A DNA stretch of 46,739 bases from Bacteroidota bacterium (GTDB lineage Bacteria > Bacteroidota > Bacteroidia > Chitinophagales > JADJOU01): positions 1-46,739 of the forward strand of contig JADJOU010000024.1 of assembly GCA_016713645.1 (NCBI GenBank). Reading direction: 5' to 3'. Below, piece by piece: positions 1-11,198 of this stretch. The notes under the pieces are model-generated. The model saw nothing but the letters and a program-made list of their open reading frames with translations. It made no database searches and had not been told where the DNA came from. The position numbers were made by a program, and so were the translations under genes. Position 1 is the first letter of the stretch; each line of letters begins with the position of its first letter.

Positions 1-500
1 TTTTCTTAAAACTCGCGATGATTTCTTCGTCAGTCATATTCAACTGCTCGATGAGGATGGGAATAGAGGGTGCCAAAAAGTGATTGGGATAATCTTTGGC
101 AAATTGATTGTATTTCTCTTCTGCTTCTTTCTTCATATTCATCTCATCAGCCAAAACCATTCCCTGAAAGAATAGACATTCTGGGCGCTTTGCGAAATGA
201 GGATATTTCGTGTAGATTTTTGAATACAATTCAAATGCCAGGCTCAGGGCTGTGAAAATATCTTCTGTACAATGCTGCTGCATCAAACAAATATTGCGGC
301 GTAATGGAATCTTCCGGATAAGCTTTGGCATAATTCTGCATCGCTTGTATCGATTCGTTGACAAGGCTATCGCTGACTTTCATATCATCCTTCTCGATGA
401 TGGCTTTTAGTGCATTGATTTTATCAATTTTATTGCGCTTCGCTAAATCGCCACAAGAAATCAAAAAAACAAAGAATAAGCAGATAGATAGGTTTTTCAT
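1..500 (-). CDS. TPR-like lipoprotein, 3' end off the window
   Basis: The protein starts at 500 with MKNLSICLFFVFLISCGD, a short lipoprotein signal whose lipobox (LISC) gives Cys16, so it is probably an outer-membrane or periplasm-facing lipoprotein. Helical, tetratricopeptide-like sequence follows (for example AMQNYAKAYPEDSITPQYLF), typical of small Bacteroidota TPR lipoproteins. The frame breaks near 245 at a T run; beyond it the other strand-consistent frame continues with LAFELYSKIYTKYPHFAKRP and EEKYNQFAKDYPNHFLAP, again TPR-like, to the window edge. I chose 500 over an upstream Met at 587 because the signal peptide begins there and 587 lies inside the preceding gene. It sits 19 bp downstream of the TonB-dependent receptor gene on the same strand, so the two are probably co-transcribed. 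Exact function unknown. Confidence 0.65.
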
Positions 501-519
501 CTTGCAAAGATATAAATCT

Positions 520-3068
520 TTAGAATTTATAGCCCATTTGAATCGCATAATTCCTAGGAGCGCCCAAAATAGCTGGACGAATCTCATAGGTTTGATTCAA
601 GATATTCTTTACCACAAAATTGATATTCAATCGATCGTCTTTGAGGAATCTCCTGCCAAAACGCAAATCAATCAAACAAGTCGTCATGCCCTTGTGTTGA
701 TTTCTAAATGCCGAAATTGCTTCAAATGGCGTACCGCCAATGACTTTAAATATCGGGCTGACAAAGGCGTAGTCGACATTCTCCATCCAAGAGCGCAACT
801 GCACACTCAAGCCCACATCAAACTTATCCGGACTAATTTGTCCATCGAAAGTGAAGGTATGGCGATTGCGGTACTTCAATACATTCTCGTCTGAAGAAGA
901 CGTGGCCGCATAATCCACATTGCTATTCTTAGACGCTAAGAAATTAAGTCCTAAACTATCCGCCCTATCTCCATTCTCATTGTACAAGACCAATCGATCA
1001 TTCCAGTTTAAAGAAACGGGAACGATATACGTATAGCCCATGATTAATTGAACAGGCATTTTAGCCCACTTTCCAGAAAGACCCGCAGAATAGTCAAATC
1101 CAATGATCCGCGTATTCCCCACATTTTGCGCAGCGAAGCCCAAACCCAAGAATTTAGAGAGATCGGCGCCGAATTGACCAATATTGAATTCCATCATGTT
1201 TTGATATTGATTGATATAGCCCGCGAGGTCAAAGAATCCCATCCAATTGTCTTTGATTTTATAGCCTTGCTTGATGCCCAATTCCGCATACCATCCATAT
1301 TCAGGGCGGAGTTTCTTATTGGGGTAAATAGCCAGCGGACCAATTTGCGTTTTGACAAAGAGTTCGCCCATCGTTGGGAAGCGGTACCCCTCTCCTACCG
1401 ACATGCGCAAGTATGTCGCCGTATGCAATTTATAGTTGAATCCCAATTTCATCAAAGGGCGCTTGCCTGCAGAATTCATCCACGACTGACCAAAATTGCT
1501 CGGCGCATCGAAAATCGTATTGTCCAGCGAATTCAAACTCACGCCATAGGTGAGCGATTTCACAAACATATATTCATACCTTCCTCCAAAACTCACATTT
1601 AATTTGTCTTTGATAAACTTTCGCTCCAACTGAAAATAAGCCGCGAGATTGGTGGAATTGTGTTCACCAAAGAGCGAGACAGAATCGCCAGCGGGCTTGC
1701 GCGCAGTGCCATAATTGATAACCGCTCCAGCGACCAAATTCAATTTGATTTTATCGAAGAATCGATTGTATTGAAATTCGGAATAATAGACATTGGGCAC
1801 AGAGCCTTGGTTGGTATTATTGGTATTGGTGGCATTGAAAAAGCGCGATTTCCAACTAAATGCATTTCCCTTGTTATCTGCATAATTGACAAATGGATCG
1901 ATGGTCAAACGCTGACTGCTGTAATAAGTCATGGTATTTTCAAAAGGCATTCGCGCATAAATATCTCCTCCATTTGCCGCTTGAGTGGCAGAGTCTGAGC
2001 CCTTCCACATAAAGAAAGTAGCGCCTCTTCCCTTAAAGAAAGTCGTATTGATTCCCAAGGAAAGTCCTTCGATATTCTTTGGCTTCCAGCGAATTTTAGA
2101 AGTGACTCTCGCCTCTCCCGACCACTCTTCCCGGAGGTGCGTCCGCTCTTGTTGGTATTGTCCGCCGATAACAAAATCGACCTGTCCAATTTTTCTCTTG
2201 TGAATAAAATTCGCACCATATTTATACGGCTGATTTCTTCTAAACATCAAGAATGGATTGGTATCAGCATAAGCTGGTTGGGTCGTCCACCAAGACTCTG
2301 CGCTATTGGCAGGTGTATTGGAGAATCCGCCCCAAGTGGATATTCTCGTCTCCGGTTTTGATTTGGCATAGCCCGTGCGCACATTGATTACCCCATTCAA
2401 TGCACCTGTTCCGTAAATAGATGAGGCGGCGCCTTTAACTACTTCGATTTGTTCGATATTTTCAACAGGCATAAATGACCATTTCACATCGCTGGCATCT
2501 GCAGTCAAAAGGGGAATATCGTCTAAAAGTACCATGACTCGACTTCCCGATCCATAGCTCCAACCGCTGCCGCCGCGGATATTTGCTTGCCCTTCCGTCA
2601 TCGTGACACCAGGCACTTTATTGAGCCCTTCATCGACGCGCGTAATATTATTCTGTTCTAAAATATTCGATCGAAGCACTTCAATCGTCACGGTTTCCTC
2701 ACTGACTTTTTCTCAAACTTACTGCTCGATATAACGACTTGCTTGAGGGCATCATAGATCTTATCCGAAAGAGAGACATTCAAAATTTTAACTTCATTTT
2801 CTTGAATCGTGATCGTCTCTGTTCGATCCACTTTCCCGATATACCCGAATACAATTTCATAGGTGCCAGGATTCAATTTCAATTCGTAATTCCCATCCAC
2901 ATTGCTCGTTGTAGCGAGGCCTTTGGAAATATCTACCACAACTTTTGCTTGAATCATCGGGAGGTTATTTTCCTTCTCCGTTATTTTCCCTTTTAAAATG
3001 GCAGTCTGCGCGGAGAGGGAAATGGCATAAAAAAAAGCGAAGATATAAATCAGTCTAATTCTATTCAT
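520..3068 (-). CDS. TonB-dependent outer-membrane receptor (frameshifted once)
   Basis: A TonB-dependent receptor of about 849 residues, expected in the outer membrane for uptake of a chelate, vitamin or similar ligand. The first piece (start 3068) has a signal peptide ending in SLSAQ and a carboxypeptidase-regulatory-like beta-sandwich (ILKGKITEKENNLPMIQAKV ... NVDGNYELKLNPGTYEIVFG). The second piece holds the plug (VPGVTMTEGQANIRGGSGWS, IEQIEVVKGAASSIYGTGAL) and a long beta-barrel ending in aromatic YKF, as expected for BAM-inserted barrels. The frame breaks at about 2710 in an A run. Reading across gives FEKK-VSEETVTIEVL, so this is one gene. A TPR lipoprotein follows 19 bp downstream. No ligand can be assigned, because no regulatory site or substrate-specific neighbour is visible. 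Confidence 0.92.
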
Positions 3069-3129
3069 GGGGTAAAAATTATTTCACCTTCAATAATATG
3101 GATAAAAAACTTCTTTGCTAAAAAAAACA

Positions 3130-3137
3130 TACATTTG
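3130..3137 (+). promoter_or_regulatory. Candidate Bacteroidota -7 box
   Basis: TACATTTG matches the Bacteroidota -7 consensus TAnnTTTG and lies 20 bp before the start codon at 3158. A TTTG at 3114-3117 is closer than the usual -33 spacing, so only the -7 half is convincing. Confidence 0.4.
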
Positions 3138-3157
3138 TTTCCACTAGATTTAAAAAT

Positions 3158-5093
3158 ATGAATACACGAATTTTACTTGCCGCAATTTGCGCCCTATTTT
3201 TCAGCAATATTCAAGCTCAATGTCCGGGCTGTGTCCCAGCAATAACATGCGCTGCTCAGAAGCCAACAGGAGGCTTATGCAGAGGCAATCTCGATGGCAT
3301 GGTCGCGAATCCCTACGATAAAGACATCACTTTTTACATGCCTAAAACCATCAATTGTGCTGCAATTGGCATGGGAACAAGTTGTACCACAGTAGATTTA
3401 AAACAGATTAAAATCGCTTCCGTGGTTTCACCTCCAGGGATTTCCAACACCAGCAATAAAGCGTTATATAATGTGTTGGCGGGAGACACCTTGGGATGTG
3501 TCAAATTCTGCGGTACACCTCTAGCTGCTGGCACCTATATTGTCACAATCAATCTATTGGCAAATATCACAGCGCATGGCACACCAGCTGGCGATGTCGA
3601 TATTACCGATCAGCCTTTTCCGTATTACGATACGATCAGAATACTTGCAGATACTGCCAAGAGTCCTCCTTTGGGAACTTTTACCTATGTCAATAAGGGA
3701 TTGAGAAATACCGTGAGCATATTGAAAGATTGTGATTCATTGGATTTGGATTCACTCAAGGCGAGCATTTTGGGGGATTGCAATTTGGCAACCCATCAAT
3801 GGTCCATCGAGAGCAAAGGCAATTACAGCGGCGCTCAGCCAACGACAGGAATCATGAAATTTAACACGCCTGATACCTTTACGATTAAGTTGACCACGCA
3901 ATTGTACAATTATCGCATTAAAAGCGTTCGCGTGGGAACAGTCACGGGTGGATATACTGGAGGATGCGGAACCTGTTTGGCGGGTATGGAAGAATTGTTA
4001 GCTAAATCGGATATTTTCATCACGGTAGATGTTGCCGCTTTTAACAATCGAAGAAATTGCGGTCAAAATTCCTGCGGAAAGTTCATAGATGATGATAGCG
4101 ATATCTTTTTTGACAGCCTATACTTGCTCATTCCGGGCAATAAATGCAACCAAACTTTTAAATTGGGGATTTACGATGAAGATTCAGCACCATTTGGCAC
4201 GACATTGACCTTCCCAGCGAATTTAGCTGCCTCTGCCGATGACCAATTGGATGTCTATAACGTCATGCCTAGTCTTGGAACAAGTACCTTACCCAATGGC
4301 ACCAATACGCGATCCGTTCAAGTCACTTTTGACACAATACCCAATGGTGCGCCATTTACAGAGAGTTTGACCTATATCATTCATCCAAAGATGAGTGCGG
4401 CCATGGTGACGGCAAGTCAAGATAGCGCTTGCGTAGGTCAGCCCATCAATATTTCTGTCAACAATACCAATCATTTCGTGGAGTGGTTCAAAGATTCTAG
4501 CTTGATCACAGGAAAGAATTCCAATTCAATTGCTTTGACTGCCTCAGGCAATTACAAAGCTTCTCTCACTTCTTCAGTCGGTTGTAAAACGACATCCAAT
4601 GCAAAGAAAATTACTTTTTTACCAACGCCTGACCCTTTGATTTATTTCAAAAAAGATACGGTATACATTCAAAATTACAATCCAGTATTTTTCAATTACG
4701 ATTGGAAAATCGATACTGCTTCAATTCCTGCTTATAAAAATCTACAGAAGATTAAATTCGACAAACCAGGTTTTTACAAAGTGGTCGCGTCAAATAAATA
4801 CTGTTCAGCAGAATCAGATGAATTGTATTATGCAAAACCGAATTCTTCCGTGGAGCTTTTCGGTGAATCCATCTATATGACGAGACCATCTAATCATGAA
4901 TTAAAATTGAATGCACTGCCGAATTTCCCCGTTCAAATCTCGATATTCAATTTATTGGGAGAAAGCGTATTCAGTCAATATACAATGACGAGAGAGCAGT
5001 GTTCTAGATGTATCGAATTTAAATTCAGGCATATATTTATTAAATATCCGCACTGAAAATACCCTGTTAAAATCCATGCGTTTTATCAAATAA
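3158..5093 (+). CDS. Secreted protein with T9SS C-terminal sorting domain (frameshifted near its end)
   Basis: A Sec signal peptide (MNTRILLAAICALFFSNIQA, then QCPGC) is followed by about 550 residues of extracellular, Cys-containing, beta-rich sequence with no enzyme motif that I recognise. Around residues 425-485 there is an Ig/PKD-like stretch (DSACVGQPINISVNN ... WFKDSSLITG). The C-terminus is a type A Por secretion-system sorting domain: LNALPNFPVQISIFNLLGES in the first frame, then after a one-base slip near 5000 SVLDVSNLNSGIYLLNIR ... MRFIK, ending at 5093. Without that correction the protein ends in unrelated residues at 5056. It is probably exported across the outer membrane and anchored or released. 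The next gene starts 34 bp downstream and has the same architecture. Confidence 0.8.
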
Positions 5094-5127
5094 TCCTTAT
5101 TATTGCAAGACTAAATAAATATTACAC

Positions 5128-5915
5128 ATGAAAAACTCCTATTAAGTTTTACGATGCTCTTAACGGGCTTGAATGCGATTAATGCGCAATGTACTCCGGA
5201 TCCAAGTGTTACGACGACAGGTTTTAGAGTATCTGATACATGTGCTGTGCGCACTTTGCCATTCGATTCTAAAATTACTATTTGGGTGCCAGACACCTTG
5301 GATGTATCAGGAACAAAAGTGCCGATGGATTCTATTGTTATTACAGGATTGAAACTCGGAACAGGAACAGGACTTGGTGTTGTGTATAATAACGGTGATA
5401 AGGCCATCAAACCAAAAATTGCCTATTGTGCGACCATCAGTGCACCGACTGTAGTTGGATTAGCGGGATTGTATAGTACAAAGGCGAGTGGCGATTTCAA
5501 AATCACTTTCTCTGCGAATATATATAAGGATGGAGCAATTAAAATGGGCATCACTGAGGCCCTTTTGGGATTTGCTGGATTAGAAATCAAATTTAGAATT
5601 GCGAATAACGCCGCTGAATGTGATTGGAAATTGGGTGTATCTTCCCTTTCTATTGATGGGTTGAACAAATTGAATATCACCCCAAATCCGGTAATGACGC
5701 AAGCTAAAATATCTTTCAATTCAAATGAGCAAGCGAATTACGATTTGAAAATCACCAATCTAGTGGGAACACAAGTTTATCAAGAGCCAATCAAAGTGGT
5801 TGAAGGAGAAAATAGTTTCGCTGTAAACGTAGATCAACTTACAAAAGGCGTCTACTTTTTGAGTATATCCAATGGAGTGGTTAGTACTTCAAAGAAATTC
5901 ATTATTTCGGAATAA
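5128..5915 (+). CDS. Small T9SS-exported secreted protein
   Basis: I start the gene at 5128 (ATGAAAAA). One base appears to be missing from the A run right after it. Restoring an A gives MKKLLLSFTMLLTGLNAINA, a complete signal peptide that joins the rest (QCTPDPSVTTTGFRVSDTCA). The mature part is a beta-rich domain of about 160 residues with an internal Cys pair, resembling the extracellular part of the preceding gene. The C-terminus is a clear type A T9SS sorting domain: LNITPNPVMTQAKISFNSNE ... TNLVGTQVYQ ... LTKGVYFLSISNG ... KKFIISE. It probably shares the transcript of the upstream secreted protein, and a perfect terminator follows 16 bp after the stop. Substrate and role are not identifiable. 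Confidence 0.8.
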
Positions 5916-5931
5916 GCATTCCAAAATACAT

Positions 5932-5967
5932 AAAAACGCCCATCGATATCGATGGGCGTTTTTTATT
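5932..5967 (+). terminator. Rho-independent terminator
   Basis: A perfect 16-bp inverted repeat (5932-5947 with 5948-5963, core AACGCCCATCGAT) ends in a T run. It follows the two T9SS secreted-protein genes and closes that transcription unit. The A run on its left side makes it potentially bidirectional. Confidence 0.9.
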
Positions 5968-6089
5968 TCACAAATTCATAAAAATGTTGCAAAATTTTGA
6001 AAGAAAATGGAATTAATTGAATATTAATTTGGTTATTCGTTAGAATTTGTCGATTTTAGCGACTTAATAAATGTTAAATAACAAGCATT

Positions 6090-8805
6090 ATGTTTAAAAA
6101 TGTACTTTCCGTTTCTTTATCCATGGCTTTAGGGCTGGGACTTGTTTACAATCAGTTGACTCGAGGGAAAAAGCGGCTAAACCTTTTAATAAATACAAGA
6201 CAAGCGAAGCAAAAGCTAGATTGGCAGGAGCTTACGATGCCTATCGACTCAAACAGAGAGCCGATGAGACAGGGAAATTCAATTATGAGGCCTACTCGAA
6301 TGCCTTGCGCCAAGCGGATGCCATTCAATCAAATGGTTCTAGAGCAGTAACCGTGCAATGGGAAGAGATGGGTCCAGATAATGTCGGTGGTAGATCGAGA
6401 TGTTTGGTCGTAGACAAAGACAATCCGAATATTCTCTATACAGGCGGTGTTTCTGGGGGAATTTATATTTCAAAGAATGGTGGAACAAGCTGGGAGGCTT
6501 ATTTCAATCAAGACGATCAATTGGCTGTCTTGCCCATTACGAGTATGATTCAAACAAAAGACGGCGATATCTATGTGGGCACAGGTGCTACCATTGGTGA
6601 AAACGCTTCAGGAGGCGAGGGTTCTGGATTTTTGGGCAATGGTATTTATAAAAAAGCCAAAGGCTCTTCAAAATTTGAAATGCTAACCACGACCTATAAT
6701 GCAGGCGCTTTAAGCCCTTCATTTGCATTTTCAGCGACCAATAGAATGGCTCCAGATAGAACGGACAATGCGACCGTATATGCAGCGACAGGCAATGGAT
6801 TGAAAATAACCAAAGATGGTGGTGCAACATGGACATCTGCTCCAGCTCCACTTGCGGGTGGTTCGATTTCAACGGTCGTTGTGGCTAAGGATGGTACCAT
6901 CTTCGCTGGATCCGCTGGAAAGGTTTTCAGATCTAAAGACAATGCGGCTTCATTTACGCAAGTTGCAAATGCATATCTCTCAGAAGGCAATCGACTCGAA
7001 ATTACCGTTTCTGATGAAGATCCTAATTTTGTATATGCCCTTGGTATAAAAGCACAAGGAAGTTTAAAATTTGTCATTCAATCTACAAATGGCGGTGAAA
7101 CATGGTCACAAATAGGATTTGGAGACCCACTCACCATGTTGACTTTCGATCCGTTCTGTCAGCAAAATGGAACCCAAACCGTTTGTCAAGGTTGGTATGA
7201 TATCGCATTCGAAGTGCACCCTAAAGATAAAAATAAATTATTCTTAGGTGGTGCTGCTCGATTCTATACATGGTCTCCTGCAACAGGTTGGTTGCAAGCT
7301 GCTAAAGCAGGTGATTTTGCAGGTGTAGCTGATTATATCCACGCAGACATGCACCATCTTGCGTTCGACCCTACGAATCCTGAAATCATGTATGTCACTT
7401 GTGATGGAGGTATTTTTAAAACCATCGATTGCAAAAAGGGATTCCCTTATCCGCAATTTTGCCTAAAAATAGGAATTTCAATATTACTCAATTCTATTCT
7501 GTCGCAGCATCTAAAGCAGGAGAAATCCTCGGTGGTGCTCAAGACAATGGAACGAATTTCATTTCACTTCGCGAGAACTCCATCAAAGCATCTAGAGAAG
7601 TGAGTGGAGGTGATGGATTTGATGCAGAGATTTCTAAAGTAAATCCAAATTTCCATTTCTATAGCGTTTATAATGGCAAATACTATCGCTCAGCTAAAAA
7701 AGGCGAAGGCGTTTCAAGTATCGTATCCTCTGATATCGATGGTTGGGATGGAAGTCCTTCTGATGGAGAGGCAGATGGTGTTGGTTTCTTTACCAAGTTT
7801 CACCTATTGGAAGTATTGGACAGCAGCAAATCATTCTTTATTGGTTCATCCACAAATGGTCGTCTTTATATCTGTTCAAATGCCCTTAGCATAGAAAAGT
7901 TAAAATGGTATAGACTCATTATTGGAGGCGAAGGTGAGTGTTTTGCTAGTAGCACCAATGGCGATGTACTCTATGTTGGAAAAAATGGCGGAGTAACGAG
8001 AATTAGTGGATTTAGAAATGCACAAGATCAATTGGATGTCAATGGAACGCCTACAGCGCTTGCCAATTTATCTGCACCCGTTACATACAATATCCCAGGT
8101 GGTGGAACAGTCTACGGAATCACCGTAGATCCAAAAGATGAAAATCATATTGTTGCAACTCTTGGTGGATTTGGTGGTGTGAATAAAGTATTTGAATCAT
8201 TCAATGGCGGAGTTTTATTTACAGCTAAACAAGGAAATCTACCAGTAATGCCATGTTATGATGCCGTTATCGATGCTACTGATGCAAAGAGAGTGCTTAT
8301 CGCTTCTGAATTGGGTATGTGGATGACAGAAGATATTACACAAGCGAATCCAGTATGGGTAGAGGCAAATAAAGGCCTAGGAAGAGTTCCTACATTCAAA
8401 TTGAGACAAGAAAATCTATACACAGATGGTTGCCCAGTTATTTACGCTGGAACACACGGAAGAGGATTTATGAGAACGACTAGTTTTACACCAACCACAT
8501 GTAATACCATCGTTGGAAAATCATCGAATATCCAAAACATCGCCTTCGATGCTAAGTCTGTTAAAATTAGCCCGAATCCAGCGAGTGATATCGCAAGCAT
8601 AGAATTCAGTTCTATTGCAGAACAAAAGGCTAGTTTGGTCATCTACAATACAGCAGGTGCAGTAGTAAAAAGAGAAAATATCCAAGTGAGCGAAGGAATC
8701 AATAAATATTCATTTAATATCGATCAAATCAACCCAGGCAATTATTTCGTGCGCATTCAAAATGCAAATACGACATTGGGTGGAGCTAAGCTCATCGTTC
8801 AATAG
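6090..8805 (+). CDS. Large T9SS-exported sortilin/BNR-type beta-propeller protein (two frameshifts)
   Basis: A secreted protein of about 905 residues, read in three frames. It begins with a signal-like segment (MFKNVLSVSLSMALGLGL). After a slip near 6165 it continues REKAAKPFNKYKTSEAKARL and then a long run of propeller blades with repeated BNR/Asp-box motifs (SKNGGTSWEAYF, TKDGGATWTSAP, STNGGETWSQIG) and WEEMGPDNVGGRSRCLVVD. A second slip near 7440 joins GGIFKTIDCKKG to IPLSAILPKNRNFNITQFYS. Further blades follow, ending in a type A T9SS sorting domain (KISPNPASDIASIEFSS ... INPGNYFVRIQ ... KLIVQ). The family is the sortilin/VPS10-like propeller common in Bacteroidota secretomes, of glycan-related or adhesive but usually unproven function. 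A terminator follows. Confidence 0.85.
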
Positions 8806-8824
8806 TATTTAGAAATAAATTTTT

Positions 8825-8860
8825 AAAAAGCCTCTGGATAAATTCAGGGGCTTTTTTTTT
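8825..8860 (+). terminator. Rho-independent terminator
   Basis: AAAAAGCCTCTGGA pairs with TTCAGGGGCTTTTT around a TAAA loop, with two wobble pairs, and a nine-T run follows. It lies 19 bp after the propeller gene. Confidence 0.88.
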
Positions 8861-8961
8861 GATGTACGAATTCGATTTAGGAATTAAAAATTAGGAATGA
8901 CCAAGCCCCACTTTTAATTTTTAACTTTTATTTTTAATTAAATCCATCCTATGCGCTCATG

Positions 8962-10860
8962 AGATTTCTCCTGACGTCGAAATGACAAAAAAATGAAGAA
9001 CATGAAGGGAAAAGAGAGCTTATCGGAATTCCGTGAGTAAAGGATGCAGCGAATTTCGTGTTTCAATTGTAGTTTTATTAATTCATATTGCCCCTCCTTT
9101 GTCATTTCGAGCTCGGCGAGAAATCTCTATTCATATAGGGAGATGGAATAATCATCGGATGGACGTGCGTTAACTATTTCGTAGGGTTCTATCAATCTAC
9201 TCCTAGTAATTCATCCAATACGCTCATGAGATTTCTCCTGACGTCGAAATGACAAAAAAAATGAAGAACAAAAAGGGAATGGAGAGCTTATCGGGATGCC
9301 ATGAGTTCGAGATGCCGAGAATTTTGTGTTTCAATTGTAGTTTTATTAATTCATATTGCCCCTGCTTTTGTCATTTCGAGCTCGGCGAGAAATCTCTATT
9401 CATATAGGGAGATGGAATAATCATCGGATGGACGTGCGTTAACTATTTCGTAGGGTTCTATCAATCTACTCCTAGTAATTCATCCAATACGCTCATGAGA
9501 TTTCTCCTGACGTCGAAATGACAAAAAAAAGAAGAACAAAAAGGGAATGGAGAGCTTATCGGGATGCCATGGAGTTCGAGATGCCGAGAATTTTGTGTTT
9601 CAATTGTAGTTTTATTAATTCATATTGCCCCTGCTTTGTCATTTCGAGCTCGGCGAGAAATCTCACTGCATATAGGGAGATGGAATAATCATCGGATGGA
9701 CGTGCGTTAACTATTTCGTTGGGTTCTATCAATCTACTCCTAGTCATTCATCCTATACGCTCATGAGATTTCTCCTGACGTCGAAATGACAAAAAAAATG
9801 AAGAACATGAAGGGAAAAGAGAGCTTATCGGGATGCCATGAGTTCGAGATGCCGAGAATTTTGTGTTTCAATTGTAGTTTTATTAATTCATATTGCCCCT
9901 GCTTTGTCATTTCGAGCTCGGCGAGAAATCTCACTGCATATAGGAGATGGAATAATCATCGGATGGACGTGCGTTAACTATTTCGTTGGGTTCTATCAAT
10001 CTACTCCTAGTCATTCATCCTATACGCTCATGAGATTTCTCCTACGTCGAAATGACAAAAAAATGAAGAACATGAAGGAAAAAGAGAGCTTATCAGAATT
10101 CCGTGAGTAAAGGATGCAGCGAATTTCGTGTTTCAATTGTAGTTTTATTAATTCATATTGCCCCTCCTTTGTCATTTCGAGCTCGGCGAGAAATCTCACT
10201 GCATATAGGGAGATGGGATAATCATCGGATGGACGTGCGTTAACTATTTCGTAGGGTTCTATCAATCTACTCCTAGTCATTCATCCTATACGCTCTTGAG
10301 ATTTCTCCTGACGTCGAAATGACAAAAAAAATGAAGAACATGAAGGGAAAAGAGAGCTTATCAGAATTCCGTGAGTAAAGGATGCAGCGAATTTCGTGTT
10401 TCAATTGTAGTTTTATTAATTCATATTGCCCCTCCTTTTGTCATTTCGAGCTCGGCGAGAAATCTCACTGCATATAGGGAGATGGGATAATCATCGGATG
10501 GACGTGCGTTAACTATTTCGTAGGGTTCTATCAATCTACTCCTAGTCATTCATCCTATACGCTCTTGAGATTTCTCCTGACGTCGAAATGACAAAAAAAA
10601 TGAAGAACATGAAGGGAAAAGAGAGCTTATCGGAATTCCGTGAGTAAAGGATGCAGCGAATTTCGTGTTTCAATTGTAGTTTTATTAATTCATATTGCCC
10701 CTCCTTTGTCATTTCGAGCTCGGCGAGAAATCTCTATTCATATAGGGAGATGGAATAATCATCGGATGGACGTGCGTTAACTATTTCGTAGGGTTCTATC
10801 AATCTACTCCTAGTCATTCATCCTATACGCTTATGAGATTTTTCCTGCCGCCGAAATGAC
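8962..10860. repeat. About 268-bp tandem array, seven units, each with inverted arms
   Basis: Arm A (GTCATTTCGA, 7 nt, GAGAAATCTC) begins at 9101, 9370, 9638, 9906, 10171, 10440 and 10708, giving periods of 269, 268, 268, 265, 269 and 268. Its inverted partner B (GAGATTTCTC, 6 nt, TCGAAATGAC) begins at 8962, 9228, 9497, 9765, 10032, 10298, 10567 and, degenerate, 10835. Each A-B pair encloses about 100 bp and forms a 153-bp element with terminal inverted repeats. A spacer of about 115 bp separates elements. Spacers come in two subtypes in the order 1,2,2,2,1,1,1 (GGAATTCCGTGAGTAAAGG versus GGGATGCCATGAGTTCGAG). Short open frames inside are repeat artefacts. Single copies recur at 32690-33491. 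Confidence 0.95.
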
Positions 10861-10985
10861 AAAAAAAATGAAGAGCATAAAGGACATGAAGAGCAATTGA
10901 AATGCGCTGAATTCATGTTCTTTCTATTGTTGTTGATTCACATTGCCCCTGCTTTCTGCCCACTTCACTCACAACTTACCTCTCA

Positions 10986-11025
10986 TCCCGACACTTTGTC
11001 GGGACATTCCTACACTTTGTAGGAA
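10986..11025. repeat. Two adjacent hairpins with identical loops
   Basis: TCCCGAC-ACTTT-GTCGGGA (10986-11004) is followed at once by TTCCTAC-ACTTT-GTAGGAA (11007-11025). Both are 7-bp stems with the same ACTTT loop. They are probably members of a dispersed palindrome family rather than terminators, because no T run follows. Confidence 0.6.
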
Positions 11026-11062
11026 CACGGCAGCAACTTACAACTCACCACAATCAACCAAA

Positions 11063-11137
11063 TTCCAGACTCCAGACACCAGACCCCAGATTTAGGACCC
11101 CAGATTTAGCGCAAATTAGGACGCCAAGCATGGCGTC
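11063..11137. repeat. CCAGAC-type low-complexity repeat and small palindrome
   Basis: Repeats of CCAGACNCCAGA occupy 11063-11105, followed by GACGCCA-AGCA-TGGCGTC (11120-11137). The first kind recurs at 33788, 44007 and 46240. The second recurs near 33424 and 33616. All copies are intergenic. Confidence 0.6.
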
Positions 11138-11198
11138 CCGACAACCAATTCACGATTAAAAATAAGTTTATATACTGACAAAAATAATTTTCTCTATT

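Noticed and set aside
1048..1602. Plus-strand open frame inside the TonB-dependent receptor
   Set aside because: Shadow of the receptor gene on the opposite strand; it shows no motifs.
5128..5160. Programmed frameshift at the start of the secreted protein
   Set aside because: Many unrelated genes in the window show the same single-base slips in A or T runs, which fits sequencing error better than programmed recoding.
9556..10280. Small proteins of 60-90 residues read inside the 268-bp array
   Set aside because: The same frames recur in each repeat unit, shift between units, and have no ribosome-binding site.
8962..10860. CRISPR array
   Set aside because: Repeats are about 268 bp with no short unique spacers, the spacers are themselves repeated, and no cas genes are present.
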